64,000 bases of DNA, taken from NCBI GenBank assembly GCA_025093555.1, contig JAIWNF010000015.1, positions 186,001-250,000 of the forward strand, in the 5' to 3' direction. The first letter of the stretch is position 1. The number at the start of each line of letters is the position of its first letter. This DNA comes from Circinella umbellata. Its lineage: Eukaryota > Mucoromycota > Mucoromycetes > Mucorales > Lichtheimiaceae. The position numbers and the translations under genes are program-made. Under the pieces are notes generated by a model. That model searched no databases. It was not told the DNA's origin and worked only from the letters and a program-made list of their open reading frames with translations. Positions 33,287-46,993 of this stretch are shown piece by piece.

Positions 33287-35183
33287 TTACTTGGTACGTC
33301 TGTAAATCTTATCCATGAATTCAGTAAAGATAGCTTTCTTAAGACCAGTGGATTCATCCAATTTAGAAATCAATTGAGAGATTTCTTGATAAGATTTTTC
33401 TTCATAAGCCTTATATACATTTTCAATATCAAGTTCAATGAAAAGTGCCTTGATTTTAGCTTCACATTCCTTGTTCTTTTGACCATAATTATCCTACAAA
33501 AGATAAATTTTTATATATAAATAATCTCTTTTTTTCTTTTTTTTTTATAGTTTCCAAATCAAATTAAAGAAAACTTACATCAAGAACCTTACGTTGATCA
33601 GTATTTGCTTTAGCTAAAGCTTGATTGATCAACCAACTACATTTATTATCTTGAATATCAGTACCAATTTTACCAATTTGTTCAGGAGTACCATAACAAT
33701 CAAGATAATCATCTTGAACTTGGAAATAAGCACCAAGAGGAATTAAAATATCTTCAGAAGCTTTATAAGCGGCTTCATTCTTAATACCAGCCTATATTTT
33801 CCAAATAAAGTAAAACAAAAATGTCAATATTCTTGTGTTACCTTTCCTTTCCCCCCTCCCCCACCCCTTTTTTTTTCATTGTTGTTTTGCTTATTTCTTT
33901 GTTTACAAGTAGTTGTTGTTTTTCTTTTTTTGGCTCAGCCCCCATAAATAAAAGAAAAAAATTTGTACTTTACCATATGCATAGCTAATGCGACAGGGAG
34001 ATAGAATGAGTAATAAGCAGTCTTGTAAACAACAATGAAATGATGTCTATAATTTGAAATTGGTTAATATTATATATATATGTCATCCAATAGCCCTGCC
34101 CCATATATATATATACAAAATTACTTACTTTTCAACAGAAAACTTATTCAAATCAACATTATCTTCAGGAGCAGTAATAAGATCACACAATTGACCCAAT
34201 TCAGTTTGGAAAGTAACCTTTAAACATAATTTGAAAGGGAAAAAAAAATGTCAGTCGACAATTTACCTTTTGACATTAATATATATATATAAATTATTTC
34301 TTTTTACCTCATGGAATAATTCAAGTAAATCAACATAATAATCAGTACCCTTGAAGTACTTTTTTAAAAAGATATAGATACAAGATTCAAGAATGAAAGC
34401 ATCATTGATAGCAACCATACCAACACCTTCTTTACGATACCAACAAGGTTGACCACGACGAGTGATAGAAGTATCCATGATATCATCTGAAACAAGGAAA
34501 AATGCTTGAAGCTAATAATAATAATAATAAAAAATATTTAGATTTCTTGCCGATCATTTCCAGGTTTAACAACCTTTTTTATTTTTATTTTTTATTTTTA
34601 AGCCCACTCCTCAATTGCCTGATATACCTCCAACTCCCCCAAAGAAAAAAATCAAGTATCTTTTTTCTTTATCCGCCAAAATTCTATACTTACGAATTCA
34701 ACAAGCCAACCAAGAACGGAAGCCTTAAAAATGTCATCTTCAGTTACTGAATCACCTTTCAAAATACGAATGGTATCAACAACAGAAATACCGCGGTTCA
34801 ATTTACCTAATAATAATAATTTAAAACTTTAAATTCTTTCTTCTCGTGCACTATTTCTCCATTTATTTTTTTATTTTTCCATTCCGAATATATATATATA
34901 TATATATATTTTTTTTTGATGATCTCGAATTTACCTCCAGGTACATTGTAATCCAACATCTAAAATAAAAATAAATTAAAAGATCTCGATTAAAATAACG
35001 TGTTATTTTTTTTTTTTTATTAAAGTATATATATTATTTTTTTTTTACCTGTTTGGTCCATTCATAAGCATCTTGAGGCATATTATATTTACGTAACTCG
35101 GCAAGAACTTCTTCACGTAAAGTGGGATACACATCAAGGAAAGCCTTACGGTTTTCTTCTTTTTGTAACTTAATACCGACCAT
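33287..35183 (-). CDS. ERG20: Farnesyl diphosphate synthase
   Basis: Eight exons: 35183-35049, 34959-34935, 34806-34694, 34511-34308, 34217-34129, 34046-33974, 33791-33579, 33493-33287; 352 aa, the same length as yeast Erg20. The enzyme condenses IPP with DMAPP and then GPP to make FPP for sterols, prenylation, dolichol and, in Mucorales, trisporic acid and carotenoid precursors. First Asp-rich motif DDIMD at residues 100-104, preceded by FFLVS; second DDYLD at 240-244 within [13 protein letters not shown]. The residues before the first motif (Phe-Phe at 95-96) are the chain-length determinants expected for a C15 product. The C-terminus KIYRRTK fits the family (basic last residues). Exon 2 is only 25 nt, supported by frame and by continuity of [17 protein letters not shown]. 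No signal peptide: cytosolic. Confidence 0.97.
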
Positions 35184-36786
35184 AATTTTATAAAAAAATT
35201 CTATATATTTTTTGAAACTATTTAGTTTTTTATTTTATGTAAGTAAAAAAAAAAAAAAAAAATAGTTTACCTTTTTTGTTTTGTTTTTGAAGTGAATAGA
35301 AAAAAAAAAAAAAGGTATGTAAGAAAAAAGAAGTGTTTCTTTTTTCATTTATAGAAACATCTTTAAAAAAAAAACCCAGATTAAATATGCGGGCCCTGAA
35401 TGTTTTTTTTTTTTTTTTCTTAAACTTTCTTTTTTTTGTGCACCCTAAGAACATAACAATCAAACCCTTCTATTCTTCTTTTTGTGTTCAATATACTTAT
35501 GACATGCTTAATATCCATATCAAATAAAAACAAATAAATAAAGATAAGTTGAAGTTTTTATTATCTTGTGTTTGTTAATTGAGTTGGATCGACTCTCTGC
35601 ATATTTTTTAAATCCACTCTCGCTCTTTTAAATATAAAAAATGTTACGTACTTGGCATTAAGGGTTATTCTATAACCTGGAGATGGCAGTAAATCATGTA
35701 CATTGTATATATCATTGTGAGCTGTCATCACTATCTCATAAAATAGCATATACTCATCTAATCAAATATAACTTTCTCCAGTGTACTGTAGGTTGCTATA
35801 CTTTATCATATTCACTTTCTTGTTGCTAAGTAAACCACTAACTATATATCCTCTTATTCTTTATTACACAGCATTTTATCCCGAGATTTATACATTGTGG
35901 AACAAAAACATCGTTGCATGAAATTTATACGTACCTGAACCATGACTTATTGGATATCACTAGTTCCAAGTAGTATATAACTATATATATATGTGTGTGT
36001 AACTCCGTTATACGTATGTACATAGTGTGTTTTCACTAACATATGAATAATGATAATCAATTAATTTAATGATTATTTATAATATAAATACCCTAAGCCA
36101 AGAATAATTATAATTTACAATAGATTGTGGGGAGGGGGATAACAAAAGGTACACCCAAAGATTAAATATATAGTTTAGACAATCTTTGATTTATTTTTTC
36201 TTTCTGCATCGATATAAAAAAAACCTTGATTATAATAAAGTTTATAGATTTATTTATAAATAAGGGTAGTGTCTATCGGTGTGCTTCACAGATTTTATTC
36301 ACCTTGAACGGAGCTAAACCTTCTTTTTGGTAAACATTGATGAAACATATTGTAAACCAATAAAAAGCTATCATCTTGGGCTTCATTATGAATCCATCAA
36401 ACAAAGCAGTAATTATACTGGTTCATTAGACTCTATAGGAAGCTTACTATTCACATTGCCTTTTTTTTTTTGTGATAATAAAAGATTTGTAATAAGGTTA
36501 ATCAAATTACATATATTATTATAACAGTAATATAAATGTGAACGTGTATTATTTAGGTATATAATAAAACAAAACAATGTATTTATTTTATATAAAGAAC
36601 AAAGAATGATTTATATTGTAGATAAAAAAAAAAAAAAAAGAACAAAAATTCTTCTAAAACGTTATATGAATTTTTTTTTTATAATAATTGGGGATGTAGA
36701 CAAAAAAAATAATGAAGAATGAACTGTGTAATGAAATGAATTTGGGGGGTGGGGAATGTTACTGGATGTTTGTTTTTTTTATGTTT
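35184..36786. other. Intergenic, no gene seen
   Basis: Upstream of the FPP synthase gene and downstream of the GDH gene. AT-rich, poly-T and poly-A runs. The leader of the FPP synthase gene (35184-35330) is A-rich. No coding evidence. Confidence 0.5.
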
Positions 36787-39700
36787 TTAGTTAGCTTCAG
36801 TATAATAATTTTCACGCATGAATTCAAAGAAAGCAAAATGATCAGGTGTAGCACCATATTTATAAACAAATTGAGAAGCAAGATAAGCACCAAAAATAGC
36901 CTTGACATAATTTTCAGGAACACGAGCCAATAAAGTATCCAAACCCAATTTTTCAAGTAATAAACGAGGGAAAGCTTTACTCAATACAGCGTGACGAAGT
37001 TGAATATTATCCCAAAGACCGGTATGTTGTAATTGTTCATTGAGTTGAACAATAGCAATGGATAAATCATCGGAAAGATTAGAAATAGGTGTACCAGACT
37101 TGGAATGTTCACGCCACAAAGCTTCAAATTCAGCAGCAGCATTTCGTTCAATCGTACATTGAACTTCCTTGACATAAGCTTCATAAAATTCGGGAACGTG
37201 ACCGTCCTTGACACACATGTGTTCAACAAATTCGGTATCATTGAATGCAAGAGCAGCAAGTACTTCTAAGGAAGAAGAAGTCACACCACCCTTATTGGCT
37301 GAAGCATCCTTGAAAAGAACAATACCTTGACGTTCTAAACGTAAACGAGCTTCTTGAGTAATAAATAAGTTGGCACCTTCAACAATATATTTGAAAAGAG
37401 GAACACCTTCTTGATCCACCAATTTTTGAACATTATATAAATCAATGGATTCAGGACGACCACCACAAGGAACAAAGACAGTTGCCTTGGCCATTGGGTT
37501 GGTATGGAATGTATTACGGAATTGTAAACCATTTTCAACTACAGTACCATTAGGAAGTTCCACATTGTTTTCATCCACCAACACACGGAAACCATCCTTA
37601 CTCAACTTGGTAATATCGAAATTGTTAATCATCACACGTTCCTTGGCAAGACGACCTAATTCTTCCCGTTCAATACCACTGGGATCGTAAAGAACACCTG
37701 AACCATCTACAATGGCAATCGTCTTATCTTTGGAAATCTTGATTTCATTCGAACCCAAATCACCATCTGGACCACCTGTTTGAAGTTTGGTACATTCTTC
37801 TTCATTCAAACCAAAGGTACGATAAATACCGAGGACATATTGATGAACAGAACGGGTCGTCATACCATAGGTATCGTGAGGAATACCACCCATCGATTGA
37901 CTCTTTCCGGTAGTGAAAGCCTTCCAGAAACTAGCGTTACGACGACGTGCATGTTGTGAAGCCCAATCCATATAATCAGCAGTACCTTCATCAGGACCAA
38001 AGAATAAAATTTCAGGTTTACCCGTTAAATCCACCAAAGGTTCTTTAATACCCATGGTTTGACCGACAATCAAAAGATCCAAAACAGAGTCAACATATTT
38101 TTCAAAAGCACCGCGGGCTTTGTCTTGTTGATCAATATCAAGTAAAATAGTACCCTTGGAACCGCCTTCAGGAATATCCTTGTTTTTACGTTGTTGTGTA
38201 GCAGCCAAGGCATAATTTTCATCAAATACAGTACGTTGATTAATAGAATAAGCTTCACGATTACGGGAACGAATAATACGAATACCACCACGAGCGACAT
38301 CACGGAAACGTAAATGGAAACCACGGAATTCAGAACCAACGACCAAGAACATACCATACAATTTAGTAGGATATTCAATTTCGGGCAAGAAGCTAGGATC
38401 CAAACGGAAAGATAAAGCGACCTTGGTGGATTGATAAAAGTTAGTCTTCAAGACATGTTTGTTAAATGTCAAAAAGGCATCAAAGACCAATTGTTCATGT
38501 GCATTGGAAGTCAATGTCTTGATTTTCTTGCTCAATTGTTCATTGGTCAAATTTTCGACTGTTGTGAGACGTTGATAAGAAATAGTGGGTTGAATAGAAG
38601 CTTCACGTTGATTGACATAATGAACGGTAGCGAAATTGGCATACAAAAGCTTGATTAAATCAGGATAACGTTTGATGATATCAAGAATATATTCACGGGT
38701 AAACGTATCTTGACGAAGACGTTTCTTCATTTTGGTCAAGACTTCTTCATGGACGGGATTGGTCTTGTCAAGAATATTAGTTAAACTTAAATATTCTTTA
38801 CCCAAACGATTCAAAAAGTGTTGTGCGAAAATCCAAACAACGTAACCATACACAGTTTCTTGAACAGATAATTTGTTGGTTTTGAAGAATTCTTGTAATG
38901 GTGTGGTAGGTAAACAGTATAATAAGGAAGTTTCTTTCATGACTTGATAAATAGAATGTTCGATTGGAACAGCTCTTGAATTAGGTAATGGATTCAAGTA
39001 TAAGCCCATAATGGTAACGCCATTAGAGAATTGTTCTATAATTAAAATAAATAGTAGTTGAGTATTATATTTCATTGACTCTTACACTCATAAAATATTA
39101 TCTCCTTTTGTTTTTTTACTTACCGACATATTTGCGTGTAGAATATAAATCATAGTAATGATATAAATCAGACATAGCAGCAAAGAAACCTTGTGTGCTA
39201 CCTTGTCTATAACCAATCACGAGACGTCGTTCTCGTGTACCCTTCACTTCATACATTTCAATCACGGGACCTGTACGTTGTAATACATCTTTCATGACAT
39301 CTTCATAAATTTTACGAGTATAATCTGTTGCTTTCTTTAAAAAGTTTTGATCTGCTACTTGGTTAATATCCATTTCTTGTTCAGGAGTAGGATTAGGATT
39401 CACAAATTGACACTTGGTAACAAAATAACAACGTAATTGAGGGGTCATAGTACTAGAAGCAGTAGGGGATGAACGATACGATTCAACACGATAAGCTGAG
39501 GATGCAGTGGATTGATCTAAATATTGTTCATCGATTCTAATATATATATATATAAATGAAAAAAAAGTTAGATGACCATTTTATCCTTTCCAACCTCCCT
39601 CCGTTTTGTTTACCTTTTTTCACATTGAGGACCTTGTAATTGAGAAATACCAGGTTCAGAAGAATGAATATATACAGAAGAATCATCGGATTCTTTTTCA

Positions 39701-40178
39701 AGATTAATAGCAAGAACATTTTCATGTTTGGTATAAGCTAAGATTTTGGCACCATAAAGAGCCATGATATGATTGGCAATCGTCTCGACGGATTCCAAAG
39801 CAAAATAAAAATCATCGATACCCAAATTTCTATAAATATATAATTTTTTATCAGTAAAAAAAAAAAAGATAACGATTTCGATTCGCTCCCCCTTACTTTT
39901 CAGCCTCCTTTTTTTTTATTTTTTGTCATGTTACATATATAATATATATTTCTTTATCTTTTTTTTTTAAAAAATAATTACCCATAAAACCAAGAGACTT
40001 CATTTTGTACTAAAGAAGCGGGTAAAAAACCTGATTTTTCAAGATATTCACCTACTTGAACCATTTGTTCTTCTTTACCAGCAAATACATTTGCATTATA
40101 TCCACCATCATCGGGTGTCACTTGATTATTCTTGCTTACACCATTGGTGTGAGGGGGTTCTAATGTAGCTCCTGTCAT
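36787..40178 (-). CDS. GDH2: NAD-specific glutamate dehydrogenase, large fungal type
   Basis: Four exons: 40178-39982, 39829-39614, 39536-39124, 39035-36787; 1024 aa, as usual for the ~115-kDa class. It oxidises glutamate to 2-oxoglutarate plus ammonium with NAD+, for growth on amino acids. The catalytic region holds RDVARGGIRIIRSRNREAYS (from residue 520), then KNKDIPEGGSKGTILLDI, where Lys in GGSKG (566-570) is the glutamate-binding lysine region; NAD-binding part around EGANLFITQEARLRLERQG. The N-terminal 500 residues form the regulatory segment of the class (MTPQLRCYFVTKCQFVNPNP, VIEMYEVKGTRERRLVIGY). The last exon is very long (2.2 kb) while the first three are short. Codon usage in exon 4 is more biased (ACC, TTG, AAG) than in surrounding genes, consistent with good expression. 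Cytosolic or mitochondrial; no clear presequence. Confidence 0.97.
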
Positions 40179-43100
40179 GATCTTTTTAAAAAATAAAGAA
40201 TTTGATAAAAAAAAAGTTGCTAAAAAAAAAAAGAGAGAAAAGAAAGAGACTTGGGTGTGTGTATTTATATGGGTTGGAAAAAGATTATGAGTCAGGAAAC
40301 GTTCAGGGCAATTTTTACCCCTCAATTGGTTCCAAATTCAGATATTTAGATCTCTAATTGGTCAAACCGTGAGAAATATTTTTTTTTTGATTGTAAAAGA
40401 GGCCATCAAAAGGATGAGCTATTTTTACCAATTTTTATCTCTCCGCTTTTTCCGCGGAATAACATAGTTTTAACGCGATTAAAAAAAACTGACAAGCAAA
40501 AAAACCCTATTTCAAACTTAACAACAACTAATTATAACAACATCAACGACAACAACAATAATAACCCCCCAAAAAAAGACTCATTTCATTATGACTTTTT
40601 CTTATCTAAAGAAAAAAAAGTAGAAAAAAGACTAGAAAGAATATAGAAACAAAAAGAAGGTTTTTTTTTCTTTTACATAAAGGAAATATAAGAAGCATAA
40701 GAATAAGATCCTTTTGATCATGTGGTAAAATATAAACACAATCAATCCATCATTTGAAACAACGTTCAAAAAAAAAAAAAAAACCCCACACTTCTTTTTT
40801 GGTGAATTGAATTGAAACTTTAGGGTTTTTCCTTTTTCCTTGACTGGCCTAAGCAAAACATGTCATTGCCGCGGGTTACCTATTTGTTTCCATGGCGCCA
40901 TTAACCTATTTGAAAAGTAATAAAAAGCGGAGTAACTAAGTTTTATATTCCTCTCCCCCCTTTAAATTTTAACTAATAGTTTTTTTTTTTTTACCGCCAT
41001 GACGACATTTATTCAATAAAATAAAACCGTTTGAAGTGGGAATAATAAAAAAGAATATCTTTATCCATTTCAAAAGAAAAAGAAAAAAAAAACTTACTTT
41101 CTCACGTTCAAGGGTTAGTATAAATGTTTTTTTTTTACAACGTGGAAGGAGGAAAAAAAGTATTCATCCAGATGGTTTATCCAAAAAAGGAAAATTGTAT
41201 TTGGATTCATGTAGATCATTCTAATGGGCGGGTGCCCCCCCCCCACCCCCGTTTAAAAACTTTTTAACTTGAGGTGATTCGATAGCTAAACACCCATTTT
41301 TTTTTTTTCAAAAAGTAATTATTTTGAAAGGAAGTTTATTTAGATGCATGTCATTATTTTTCATCACATTCTTTAAATAGATAGACCATTGTAATCTTGA
41401 TAAAACATTCTATTTATCGAAGAAAGAACTAATTTTTTTTCTTTTGGTTGTTACGGAAAGTCTTTATTTGGTATAGTTCATGCTTGTTATGATGAGTTGT
41501 ATAAACATAATGTTACTTTAATTGTTTGATTTGTTCCATATAATGATTTCAGTTTTTTTGGTTTGGGTGTTGGTTTCATAAATCATAAAAATCAATTAGT
41601 TAGAAACATATTTTTTCTTATTAATACTATTGTTCATATTATTCTTGTTGAATTTTCATATTTATATTTCAGTCTAGACACGTCGTAATCCTATGTTCTT
41701 GTAAAAGAAAAAAGGGGGATTTGTATTATGAACACATTGTAGAACATTTCTTTTTGAATGATTCAACAAGAGAACTAGAGTGTCTAACCAAAAAGGCATA
41801 AGGACGAAAATGTTGACAAATTTGCATGATTTTATTATTATTATTATTATTATTATCAAAATGTCTATACTTTATATTAAAGATAGACTCTTAGATTTAC
41901 AACAATAATGATAAACAAAGATTCAATTAAAATGACTTGGACCCTTCAGAGACATATCTTGGCTTTCCATCCATCCAAACTATTTTACTAACATTTATAA
42001 TTAAAAAAAAAAGAAAGTAACAAGTTGAGAGTGCCATCATCTACGTAAGTATTATATATAACCAAGTTAAGTATCTTTTCCTATATCTGGTATATAGTAG
42101 GGTACTCAGCACCTTATATTATCCCTATATAGTATAAATAGAATAAAAAAAAAGACCCTGATATATTGACAACCTTTCCCCCCCCACACACACACACTCT
42201 TTTTTTTTTGTAGGCGGAGAAATGAACAAGGGTAGGACTTTATTCAATATATACATAATAAATATATTATAAATGGACTGTATATATATATAATGCATGA
42301 AAAATTGTCCGCTTTCTCCTAAGCGAAAAAAAGAAAAAAAAAAAAAGTCGGGTACGTAACAACTAACAAGAGAGAAAAAAAAAGAATATATTTCATCATA
42401 AAATCAAAACTAATCTGGGGTTGGGACTGGGTGGTGCGGGGAGGAGAGAACCCCCATCTTGATATAAATATAAAGTTCACTATTAATTATGCAATTCTTT
42501 TTTTTTTGATCACAGGACTTGGTCTTCCCCCCATCCCTTCCCCCCCAAACTTGACTTTATCTAAAATTACAAATATGGAAATCTAATGATAATGAGTTTG
42601 AGTGAGGAGAGAAGGGTGAGGGGAACGGTACCCAGGTCCTCCCGATTGGATGAGTGTCGTGAGAAAATTTTATAATTATTCTTGTGAAAGTCCATCACTC
42701 GTGTATATTAGAATTGTATTAGTTTGTTTTTATATATATAAAAAACTAGGTTGTTGTCAAAAGATTTATATTCAATTTGATCCTATGTTTATTGGTTATT
42801 TATGAGTGATATCTTATATAAATAACATCATTAAATTATTGAAGAAAGTTGTTAGTGAAAATAGCCAAAATATTATATGAAAATGGGGTTTTATATGTAG
42901 CTTAGACCACAAAAAAAAAAAAACCAAATCCCGTTCACCTTTAGCCCCCCGATCACTCCCCAACAAAATAAACCTTGTTAGAAAACCGCGGAACATGACA
43001 TATTTCACCTCATCCCAAAAATTAATAATAAAATTATTGATATGTATGAAAATGTATCCCCTTCAATCGTACTTTATAGCGGGAAAAAAAAGCTTGATTC

Positions 43101-45534
43101 ACCACCTTAAAATATTTCTTACTAATATGACAGTTAAAGTGACTTGTCTAAATCCAATGAATCTTTCATCGTTCTTCTTATTTTTCTTTTCCACGTTCTC
43201 CATGTACACACAGGAACGTGTCCTTCCCCCCGGTACCAAAAGAGTACGTACTACCTTGATCTAATAGTGTGAGATTCTTTCAATTATTAAAATAGACACG
43301 GGTATCGATTCCATGGAAAGGGGAAGGGTTTCACTATTATCAGGATTCATTGGCCTCGTACGTATGAATTGACAACAGCCCGTCTATTTGTAGAAACTGT
43401 AGATAGATCCATAAGCCAACTTAGTATTACTCATGATGTCATTATTAAATAATAACGTCAAAGTGATTTTAACTTACTTGAACAGAAGTAAAATAATAGT
43501 ATATCACTTGATAAAAAAAATTCCTCGTTCTTTGTGAATCTATATAGTATATTATCACTGCTATGTAATTGAAGCTTTTATAAAAATTATCATATAGCTT
43601 TGAAGTCGAATAACACCAATTACATAGTTTACCTTTTTTACATATCATCGATGAAACCCAACTTCCATATATATAAGCTTCCATTTTTTATTTATCTTGC
43701 AAAATGAACAATAGTACTACTACTGTTCAAATCTGAATCTTGTTTTTTTTTTATTTACATTCGTCAATATGTATGATGACCATAATGCAGTTCTGTGACC
43801 ATTCTTATTCTTCTTCTTATTATTAGTACGTAGCACAGTCTGTTGTTGGGTTAATTGTTATATACGTAAAACAAAAAAGAAAAAAAAATGAAACAACTAT
43901 ATAATACTATCTACAAAAACATTTTACAATCATAATAACCGAAAGTCCTTTTCAAGCAAAAAAATAAATTAAATTCACTACGTACGTAGACATAAGTTTA
44001 AAACTAAATAAATGAATGAATGAATAATATTATCAAGACAACATGATGGGAGTTAATCATCGTGCACGCAAGGAAGATGTATTTCTTTAAGAAATGTTTC
44101 AATAAATAATAATTCCCACGGTGTACAGTGAACGAGAAAACCTTTTCAGATTTTATAGAATTCTAAAAAACATAACTTGTATAAGACACTACAATCGAAA
44201 CCGAATTGTTTCGTTACGTGGTAGCTGATGGTACAAAAAGTATATATATATAAAAAAAAGAAACCCCGTTCTCGTTTGATATTAGCTTGTGTTTTATACT
44301 CATATGAATTATAAATGGTTCCAAAATAAATTGACTTTAGGCATTTTACTGATAAAAAAACAAATAATTCGTAACTGTTTATTACCTTGATATTGAAATT
44401 TAATATGTAATTCTATCCGTCTATCCTTATTCTCATATGTAAAAAGAAAAAAGATGTTTTACTCACTTCTTATAACCAAGATCATTAAAAAAAACCCCCC
44501 GGTATAGGTTTATACGTAACGATGATTCTTATCAAATAATTAATTTTATTAAATTATTTGAATCAAAAGAAAAAACCTTTCAGGAACCAAAAATTCGTTT
44601 ATATGAATTTACATTGAAAGCTTATTGAATCGTATCAGCTAAAAAAGAAAAAAGATGGGCTTTTTTTGGGGGGATATATAGTTTGTTACGTAATTGATTT
44701 ATAATAAATAAGAAACTCCTTATACCATCTTATGAAATAATCTTTTGTATTACTAAATACCTTAACAACAAGGGTTAAAAGAAGGTCCCACTTGTTGGAA
44801 TAAACATGTATGATGATAAAAGAAAACACCATATAAAAAAAAAAAGAGGATTGAATATTAATTTTTTGAATTCATAAGATTCTTTAATAGCTACTGTTTA
44901 ATATATATAATACTCTTAGTAATTTACATATAATTAGACAATCAAGAATAAATCCACAAAAGATATTAACATACGTACATACGTATCCGCTAAATCTGGT
45001 CTATATTTTTCAATTATATAAGCGCCTCTTGAAACACTTGTAATAAATAAAATGTCTTTGTTTTTTTTTATTATAATGATATGTTGGTATTTATACAGTG
45101 GATACTCTTTAAAAAAAAACAGTACACCTTTTTTTTTTTAGTGATACCTCAACTTTTAAATTGATTTATTTCTTGCCCAAAAAATAAATAAAAAGTATTA
45201 GTGCAAAACTGAGGGTCCGTGCTTTTTACCTTCGGAGTCGGCTGTGAAACATTGGGGATAAGGTTAAATAACAACATTTTTTTAAATCTACCATGACACT
45301 TGGTTATGTACTTCTTTAACCGATTTCTTTAAAATCATTTTGCTTTTTCAATATTTTTTTTTTTACTATGACATAACTTATACTTTACATAGTAATACTA
45401 TCACTTCACTCAATTTTGAAAACCAGTTCATGATGCTGAAATTCAAATATTGTAAACGGTCACGGAAAAAAAAGTTATAAAAAGGGTGTCTTTTGGGATC
45501 AATTTTTTTCTTTTTTTCTTTTTTTTTCTTCACT
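40179..45534. other. Gene desert, left part (5.4 kb)
   Basis: No gene could be supported between the GDH start and the minisatellite. Promoter of GDH lies at the left edge. Contents are poly-A/T, C and G runs (41234-41250, 42178-42200), (TTA)n near 41830-41855 and short frames without domains. Candidate uses include a long non-coding RNA, an origin or scattered transposon remnants, none demonstrable. Confidence 0.5.
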
Positions 45535-45640
45535 GGGGTGGGGAGATGAGGAGATGAGGAGATGAGGAGATGAGGAGGTGAGGAGGTGAGGAGGTGAGGA
45601 GGTGAGGAGGTGGGGAGGTGGGGAGGGGGTGGGGGGCGGA
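45535..45640. repeat. 8-bp minisatellite with ordered variant blocks
   Basis: Tandem GAGGAGAT units (about four) change into GAGGAGGT units (about five), then into GGGGAGGT units (about two), then a G-rich tail. The variants are arranged as successive blocks rather than mixed. Bordered on the left by a pyrimidine tract. Confidence 0.85.
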
Positions 45641-46380
45641 TATAACCCTTCCTACTCCTCCTACTATTCAATAAGAAAATGATAGAAAATAAAATAAAAA
45701 TATTACTATCATAAAGTGATAATGATAATTTTAAATATGCTGTTTACATGGCATTAAATTGACCCAAAAAAATTATAAAGGGCTGGTTTTTTAAACTATT
45801 CCTGCTAAATAATGTCGCTATAGAAACACGCGCATGTTTTTTTTTTTGAGGTTATCATACTGTCTCTATATTTATTAATGGCAATTTCAAGTAACTGGTA
45901 TATATATTTACGATCTTACCCAACATATTACTACTACTTTTATTAGTATTGCTATTAGGTTAATTAAAGAAGAAAAGTATTTGATCATATGAGAGTATAT
46001 GGATTATTATAACCATTTTATTTTTGAGTATCAAAATTTCTATCCATGATCAACATTAACTCTTTGATCTTTTATCAAATATTATACGTATACATATAGA
46101 AAGTGAATAGAGCAGGATTTATAAAGACGATGTAAATGTTAAATAAGAGAAATAGTAATACATACAACCCTCCCCCCCTCATATAAACATATAAAACATA
46201 TATTTTAAAGACTTGAAAGGGGGGACTTTTTTTTAACCTATTAGTAAATGCATTTGCTGCGGTAATAATTTTTTTTTTCTTTTGGTTCAGATATAATAAT
46301 TTCCCAAGACAACTTCTTTTTATTTTTTTTTGTACTTTTGCTTTTTTTTGCATAATCACAACCCCTCCATTTATAAAATA
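45641..46380. other. Upstream region of PRP31
   Basis: AT-rich, no coding sequence seen. The last 60 bases before the PRP31 ATG include poly-T and a CAACCCCTCC stretch. Confidence 0.5.
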
Positions 46381-46961
46381 ATGTCATCCCTTGCCGATGA
46401 ATTAGCTGCCGATCTCGACTTTTCTGACGATCAAGCTGAAAACAGTGATGACGAACAACAACAACAACAAGAAGAAGAAGAACGTAAAAATGATCCCATG
46501 GATACCGAACACGATCAAAAAAAATCATCGTCACCTTCTTCACCTTCTCAACAAGAACAAACAAGTAATAGTGTTCATAATGTTTGTCATTTTTTTCAAA
46601 ATGAACAAACCAAAAAAACTTTGGAGGTAAACAAAAGTCTAATCCATGTCTTGGGGTGCTCATTGGAACTCTGAAGACTCTTTTTCTTTTTAATAATTAT
46701 TATTATCAATATTAATCATTGGGGGTCGACTCACCTTTTTTTTTTTTTTTTTTTTACTTCAAAATTTTAATGGATTATAATAAATCTTTTTAGCGTATAG
46801 ATTTTTTCAAGTCTAAAGATAGTGAAACACAAAAACTTTCTAGAGCACCAACAGAAGAAGAAGAAGAATATAAATTAATTGTGAATGCGAATAGTATGAC
46901 AGCCGATATTGATGGCGAAATTCAAGTAGTTCACAAGGTAATAATAATTAAAAAAAAAAGG

Positions 46962-46993
<32 letters not shown>

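Noticed and set aside
37445..38658. Open frames inside the GDH gene on other strands or frames
   Set aside because: Shadows of the long GDH exon.
42995..43264. 89-codon forward frame in the gene desert
   Set aside because: Starts with ATG but is rich in Leu/Phe/Ser with no recognisable domain or neighbouring exons.
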